DNA from: Climacteris rufus
Taxonomy: Eukaryota; Chordata; Aves; Passeriformes; Climacteridae
Reading direction: 5' to 3'
Assembly (NCBI GenBank): GCA_013398175.1
Contig: VZRZ01002085.1
Location: 423,082-487,081 of the forward strand
DNA length: 64,000 nt
The first letter of the stretch is position 1. The number at the start of each line of letters is the position of its first letter. The notes beneath the pieces were generated by a model. It made no database searches, had not been told where the DNA came from, and saw only the letters and a program-made list of their open reading frames with translations. Made by a program: the position numbers and the translations under genes. This document shows positions 58,883 to 64,000 of this stretch, one piece after another.

Positions 58883-59009
58883 TAGAATTATAGAATGGTT
58901 TGAGTGGAAAGGGACCTCAAAGTTCACCTAGTTCCATGGGCAGGGACACCTTCCACTAGACGAGGTTGCTCCAAGCCCTGTCCAACCTGGCCTGGAACAC
59001 TTCCAAGGT
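58883..59009 (-). mobile_element. CR1 3'-end fragment
   Basis: TAGAATTATAGAATGGTTTG, GGGCAGGGACACCTTCCACT, GAGGTTGCTCCAAGCCCTGT and GAACACTTCCAAGG show a 127-bp minus-strand tail. A block around CCAACCCC is deleted near the end. A 16-A run directly precedes the 3' end. Confidence 0.9.
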
Positions 59010-59959
59010 TTCAAACTTGTCCTTGAGTCTTCTTTGCCTTGATATGGCACCTTGCTGATTTGTCAAGTCTGATCATGCTGTCTCAGTGCTCAGGGATGAC
59101 AGAGACGCAGTGAATTTCTCCAGGCTCATGTCAGCCAGCTGAGTGATGCTGGGAACATGGCAGAGGGATCTTCCCTTATTCCTTTATTCATAATTAAAAT
59201 TATGAGGAATGTCAGGTTGACAGCTGAGCAAGTGCTGAGCAAAGTCATCCAGGCAAAAGGACATGCTGTGGCCACAATTTCTTTGACTGGAAAATCAGCG
59301 TTGATTCCAGGAAACTGCCTGGGAGTTTCTCGGAAGAAGCTGGGTTATATCCCTTGTGAGCACTGGTGAGCTCCATGCAGCTTGAACTATGACAAAACCC
59401 AAGGAAAACTTTGCAATGGAACATAAGGGACACTTAAACCCATGTATCTCCTACACATTTTCTGCTTTGTATTGTCTGCAACTTGTGATTTAGTTTGCCA
59501 GAGTTTCTCTGTCATGTACAGGAAAAACTAGGCCTGAATTATCCAAGAGTTGGATACTGCTTGGCTGAATCCCAGAGCCTTTTCCAGAGCCATCCCTCGA
59601 TTTGTGAAGATCTATTAGGATGACCCATCTTCTCCATCTGTGAAGATGGATGAAATAGCCCCTTTCCGTCTCATAAAAGTGTTATAAACCCATTATAAAG
59701 ATTACAAAGTGCTTGGAGACCAAGAAAGTGTAAGAATTATTAGCAGATTATGATGTAGGAGTTGCACTGAGACCCCTGAGCTCATTTTCATGTAGACCTG
59801 CAGTTATTTGTCAACAGCTAATGATTTTTTTGCCTTCACCAGCACAGATTAAATTCAGACCTGTGGTGTAGAGTCCATTTGCCAACATATCACAGTCAGA
59901 TCCCTTGAAATCCTGGGTTATCCCAGGCCTGGAATTATGTTTTCCTGATGCATGTGCTC
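59010..59959. other. Unannotated non-coding stretch
   Basis: No gene or repeat family recognised. The frames at 59157-59369 and 59245-59433 lie on opposite strands and are unsupported. Confidence 0.5.
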
Positions 59960-60152
59960 AGACTGGGTAGATTCAGATGGAACAGGCTGCCCATGGAAAT
60001 GGTGGAATCAGTGTTGCTGGAAGTGTTAAAAAAAGTAAAAATGTGGCACCTGGGGACATGGTTTAGTGGAGGCCTTGGCAGTGCTGGGGAAATTGTTGGA
60101 CTCAATGATGTTAGAGGGCTTTTCCAACATTAATTATTCTATGATTCTATGA
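59960..60152 (+). mobile_element. CR1 3'-end fragment, older subfamily
   Basis: GATGGAACAGGCTGCCCATG, GAAATGGTGGAATCAGTG, GGACATGGTTTAGTGG, GTTGGACTCAATGATGTTAG and a tail of ATTATTCTATGATTCTATGA. The GGCTTTTCCAAC ending separates it from the passerine-type copies. Confidence 0.92.
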
Positions 60153-61319
60153 ATAACCTACTTTAGGAGAGGGAATATTTCTTTTTCATGAACTTGTAAT
60201 CAGATTTTCTTGTGGATCAGCACAGAGGCCAGGGAGTATAATGGAAACATTTGCATAGATTGTAATAGGCTTTGTGTTGGATCCATAGCATTGTGGGATA
60301 ACACAGTGTATTATTACATCTTCATCTAATAATCCCACACAGACATGGCCTTACACATATCCTGTTGCTTTCCAAGGACAAAAATAGCTCCTTGATCGTT
60401 ATTGCCTCCGTGTTAAATCGTTCTGTCAATTATTTTGCAATTTTGTTTTCTCATGATGACTGACATCATAAACGCAATTTCCATTTATTTTCAAATACCT
60501 GTGTAGAATGTCTGAAGAATTTAAATCTTCTTTATCACACCAAACCACCATGGAAAATACATATGTGTTGGTATCCATGTCTTTGTGTGTCCTGTTAGGA
60601 ATTTGGCTCACTTCCGTCTGATGCCATCATGTGTGCTTTTGTGGTTTAGGATTCAGAGAACTGCATTTTTCCATGGTTTCATTAACCATGTCAGACCTCC
60701 AGTTAAATATAATTGCAAGTGCCAGTCTGAAGAAATTAATTTTATGGCTACCATCATTAGGCAGAACGGCTGGGGGTTTGATTCCACACTACAGAGGAAA
60801 CCCACAGAGCAAAACATTAGGGTGGGAATGGCTATTGCTTTCTCATTTTGTAGCAGGAATTACTCATCAGTTGTTTTTTGGTTTTGTTTTTTTTTCTCCT
60901 TTAAGCTCATTTTCTCTGAGTTCTGCATACAAGGGAATTATAAATTTAGAGAAAGTGTATCTGGGTAATCCTGCACTCTGCAAAAATTCAAGCACAGCAC
61001 TTTGCTTCCATGCAAATTATGAGGATGGCACCATGCTGGAAATTTACTTTAGACCTGTGGACATTGTTTTGGCTCATCCTCTGGCTTAAAGGGTTCTTGA
61101 ACAGCCAGGTGCACGGCAGCTGCTTTGAGTGTGGTCCAAAACAGAAGGAGGCTCACCATGTTACAGATCTTCTCCAGAAAAAGTCTTTTTTCTTCTCACA
61201 CAATCCAACTCTCAAGCATGCCAAGCTCATATTTACTGTTTTGGCTGTGTCAGGCGGATTAAAGTTAATGAAGATAAATAAAATAACCCCCAAGCCAGAC
61301 CCCAAAAGGAGTCAAAGCA
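60153..61319. other. Unannotated non-coding stretch
   Basis: Frames at 60585-60968 (127 codons) and 60631-61089 (152 codons) overlap on the same strand in different phases; neither resembles a known protein. No repeats recognised. Confidence 0.5.
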
Positions 61320-61500
61320 ACATCATCCAACCTGGCCTTGAACACTTTGAGGGATGGGGCATCTACAACTTCACTGGGCAACCTCTTCCAGGGCCTTACC
61401 ATTCTCATAGGCAGGAATTTCTTCCTACTGCCTAATCTAAATCTACCCCCTTTCAGTTTAAAACCTCACCCTAAAGCTATCAGATCTGGGTGCTGGAAAG
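61320..61500 (-). mobile_element. CR1 fragment lacking its 3' end
   Basis: CATCCAACCTGGCCTTGAAC, GGGATGGGGCATCTACAACT, GGAATTTCTTCCTACTGCCT and TTTCAGTTTAAAACC show a minus-strand copy whose last 110 bp or so of CR1 3' sequence are missing. It faces away from the plus-strand tail at 61594. Confidence 0.9.
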
Positions 61501-61593
61501 GGTCATTGAAGCCTTCACTGAATCCTTGTGGTATCATAGTATTCCAGTTTGTTTTCTGTTCTGTAAAACCTCAGAAAAAGCAGCCATTCATTC

Positions 61594-61724
61594 TTCAAGG
61601 CCAGGTTGGACAGGACTTGGAACAACCTAGGATAGTGGAAGGTGTCTCTGCCCACAGCAGAGGGTGGGACGAGACAATCATTAAGGTCCCTTCCAACCCA
61701 AAATATTCTGGGATTCTAATTCTA
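61594..61724 (+). mobile_element. CR1 3'-end fragment
   Basis: TTCAAGGCCAGGTTGGACAG, GTGGAAGGTGTCTCTGCC and TTAAGGTCCCTTCCAACCC, ending ATTCTGGGATTCTAATTC. It starts at the CR1 position where the inverted copy at 61320 ends, with about 15 bp of overlap. Confidence 0.9.
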
Positions 61725-64000
61725 TTATTCTTTCCGGATCTTAAATTTGTGAAAGTAGAGTTTTCTTTGCGTCACAGGGCAGTTCAGCATAAAAAAAAAA
61801 ATTAAGCCCTGAGGAAAATACACCATGATAATTGTGGCGTTTTTACTCAATGAAGGCAAGGTTGAGTGAGAAAAATTACAAATATGTCCTTTCTTACACT
61901 GCTGTGTTTCTTCACTTATACCCTGGTGCTTTCCCAGAGGGTTCTCAGAGGAGATGAAAGTTTGAGTTCCTTCAAGCAGAGAATGAAATTGAACCTGGAG
62001 AAGTGCTGTAGCAATTCAATTTTGGGTTCAATGGGGTTATTTGTAGGATTCTTTTTGTTGTTGTTGTTGTTCGAGTGGTTTGATCTCCTATTCACACTGC
62101 AAGCCTGTGAGATTGCTCTCTGCTTTCCTGCTCCACAGGAACATCTCCCAGACCAGGATTCAGCACACACCCCTGGGTGTTTTGTGTAAACGACTGAGGC
62201 CCTCAGGCAGTGTTAGAAGAACAATGCTGACAAGTAATTTGGAGATTCATGTGGGAATTAAATGTGAAATAGGTACTGGCAACCAAGCTCTTCCCCTTCT
62301 AGAGAAGTAATTAGCTCACAAACACAGACAGAGAATTGGGATATTTAGAAAATTTTCAGATTTAAAAAAATTCTCAATGTCTGTGAATTTGGGGTGTTTG
62401 TGACAGCTGAGGAATAGGACTTTTTACTACCCCTCTAAATCATATAAACCTCAATTTAATTTGTATCCTTGTTTTGTCTTATACGTGGCTGTGTTACAGA
62501 CTAAAATTTTGTGAAAGTCCCAAAGATGCACTGGAAGTAGTTCTTGAATCACAGAACTTATTTCCCTATCTTTGCCTTAACAAAGGACCACTTTCCACCA
62601 GAAGGAATTTGCTGGCCAACTTTCAAACTTTGACTGTGACCTTTAATATAAAAAAGGTGCAGATAGACTTTGTCTTTGAAATGAGAACATAGCAAATGGA
62701 GCAAAGGGCAAAAGGGCCTCAGATATTATAACTGAGCTGCAGCTGAAGATGGAAATGAAAGGAAATGTCTTACAGAAAGTATGAGAGGTCTGAAGAGAGG
62801 AGAGTCCAATATAAACAGCTTTTCCAAGTGCACTCAATTCTCATTAACATGCTCTGGGACTTTGTTCCTCCCCTGTGATGGGTTTGAAGAAGGATTTGAA
62901 AATTTACTGTTGCTTCTAGCAGGTAGACTTAATTCCCCATTTAAAGCTCACTGAAGTCAAGGGAAAAAAAGACTTTCATTGAGGTTGGTGGACCTTGGCT
63001 CAGTCTCTCTGACATTTAGCTGAGGTAGCTGAAACTTGTTCCCCTCGAGCCATCCACAGGTTCTGTAGAACTGAGTTTTCCCTCTCAGTGTGAGGTATAA
63101 TAGGCCATAGTTGAACACATTAATGAAAAGGGAGGTCAGAAATTTGGCTTTCTTGTTAGCTCTGTGTCATGCTGCTCACACACTCCCTCCCAGCAGTGGG
63201 ATGGGGGAGGAAATTGGGAGGAAAATAAAATTTTTGGGTTGAGAAAAAGACAGTTTATCAGGACAGAACAGGAAGGGAAAATAATAATAATAATTAATAA
63301 TAATAGTAATAATAATGAGGATATACTAAACAAGTGATGCACAATTCAGTTTCTCACTACCCATGGACTGATGTCCAGCCACTTCCCAAGCAGAGGCCCT
63401 AGGCCAGCTTTCCCTAGTTTACATACACACACCATGATGCCCTGTGGTCTGGGATGTCCCTTTGCACAGCTGGGGTCAACCTGCCCTGGCTGTGTCCCCT
63501 CCCAGCTTCTTGTGCCCCCAGCCAGCTCTGGCAGGGCAGTGTGAGAAGTTGGAAGGTCCTTGATTCCGTATAAACACTGCTCTGCAGCAGCTAAAAATCA
63601 GTGTGCTATCAGCATCATTCTCACACTGAATCCAAAACAAAACACTGTGCCAGCCAATGGGAAAAAAAATTAATTCTATCCCAGCCAAAACCAGGGCTCA
63701 CTGCTAGGACTCAAAATTTGTTAAACACTCTAGAAAACTTTGGGGCAAAAGTCACAAAATACTGAGGAATATGTATATGTGAAAGCCAAACAATTGGAAA
63801 CAATTTATGTCTTTGCTTTGTGATTAAAAAAAAGTAGAACAAAAGGGAAAAAGGAAAATATTTCCTTCTATGTTGCTGTAAATATCTGTGGTGCCAAAAT
63901 AACATGGATGCAGAGCAAGAAGCCCTGCAGGAGATCAGCACCTGAGCTGGCACAGCAGCACCCAGGGCTCTGGAACAGCCCCATGGGCTGTGCTGTTTGT
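61725..64000. other. Unannotated stretch to window end
   Basis: No gene or dispersed repeat recognised. A GTT microsatellite is at about 62055-62071 and the AAT array at 63279. CTCACTGAAGTCAAGGGAAA near 62946 resembles a short motif common in ancient amniote repeats but is too weak to call. Confidence 0.5.
63279..63317. repeat. AAT microsatellite, imperfect
   Basis: About 13 AAT/TAA units over 39 bp, interrupted by TAATTAAT and one TAG. Likely length-variable. Confidence 0.9.

Noticed and set aside
60585..61089. Two overlapping plus-strand frames of 127 and 152 codons
   Set aside because: Different phases of the same AT-rich sequence, with no known motifs.
1..64000. CRISPR arrays, operons, ribosome binding sites, phage or plasmid features
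   Set aside because: The sequence is vertebrate in character (CR1, ERV LTRs, CpG depletion). No regularly spaced repeats or bacterial gene layout are present.

Overview
This window looks like non-coding DNA from a bird, most likely a songbird (passerine). The main evidence is about 26 dispersed fragments of the avian LINE CR1, with one more nested inside another, recognised from their shared 3'-end sequence and ATTCTATG/ATTCTGTG terminal repeats. Several match a CR1 type I associate with passerines, having CCCTGTGAGGGTGGGGAGG and GCCCAGAGAAGCTGTGGC blocks. Four solo-LTR candidates of avian endogenous retroviruses add to this. The background is AT-rich and the N runs at 33623-33665 and 57315-57620 mark a draft assembly. 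The species and chromosome cannot be named from the sequence alone.

I found no protein-coding gene, exon, tRNA, rRNA, CRISPR array or operon that I can support. The open frames are short, often overlap on both strands and resemble no family I know; the longest are about what chance gives in 64 kb. The window therefore reads as intergenic or deep intronic sequence.

Layout: 1-10 kb has an ERVK-like LTR remnant (991-1259), a reverse-strand promoter-like block (2530-2660), and CR1 copies at 3077 and 7676. 10-14 kb has the best-defined element, a 592-bp solo LTR with intact 5-bp target-site duplication (10149-10740), next to a CR1 reverse-transcriptase fragment and another passerine-type CR1 copy. 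16-33 kb is the densest CR1 region, with an LTR (30795-31417) carrying a perfect 13-bp-arm hairpin. 33-38 kb holds a homopolymer/gap, a repeat-free AT-rich block with a perfect 20-bp p53-type site (34595-34614), and an isolated CpG-rich block between GGA repeats (36610-36957). 38-50 kb is sparse apart from a reverse-strand LTR (43050-43500) and an ancient retroposon relic near 46.5 kb. 50-64 kb has more CR1, including one CR1 tail nested inside another (50863-50918), a purine microsatellite interrupted by a 306-base gap (57037-57779) and an inverted CR1 pair (61320-61724).

Nothing here forms a gene system. The items most worth following are the p53-type site, the clustering of CR1 5' truncations at one position of the element, the inverted CR1 pairs that may reflect twin priming, and the CpG block. 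All repeat boundaries were judged by eye against remembered family consensus sequences and may be off by 5 to 20 bases.
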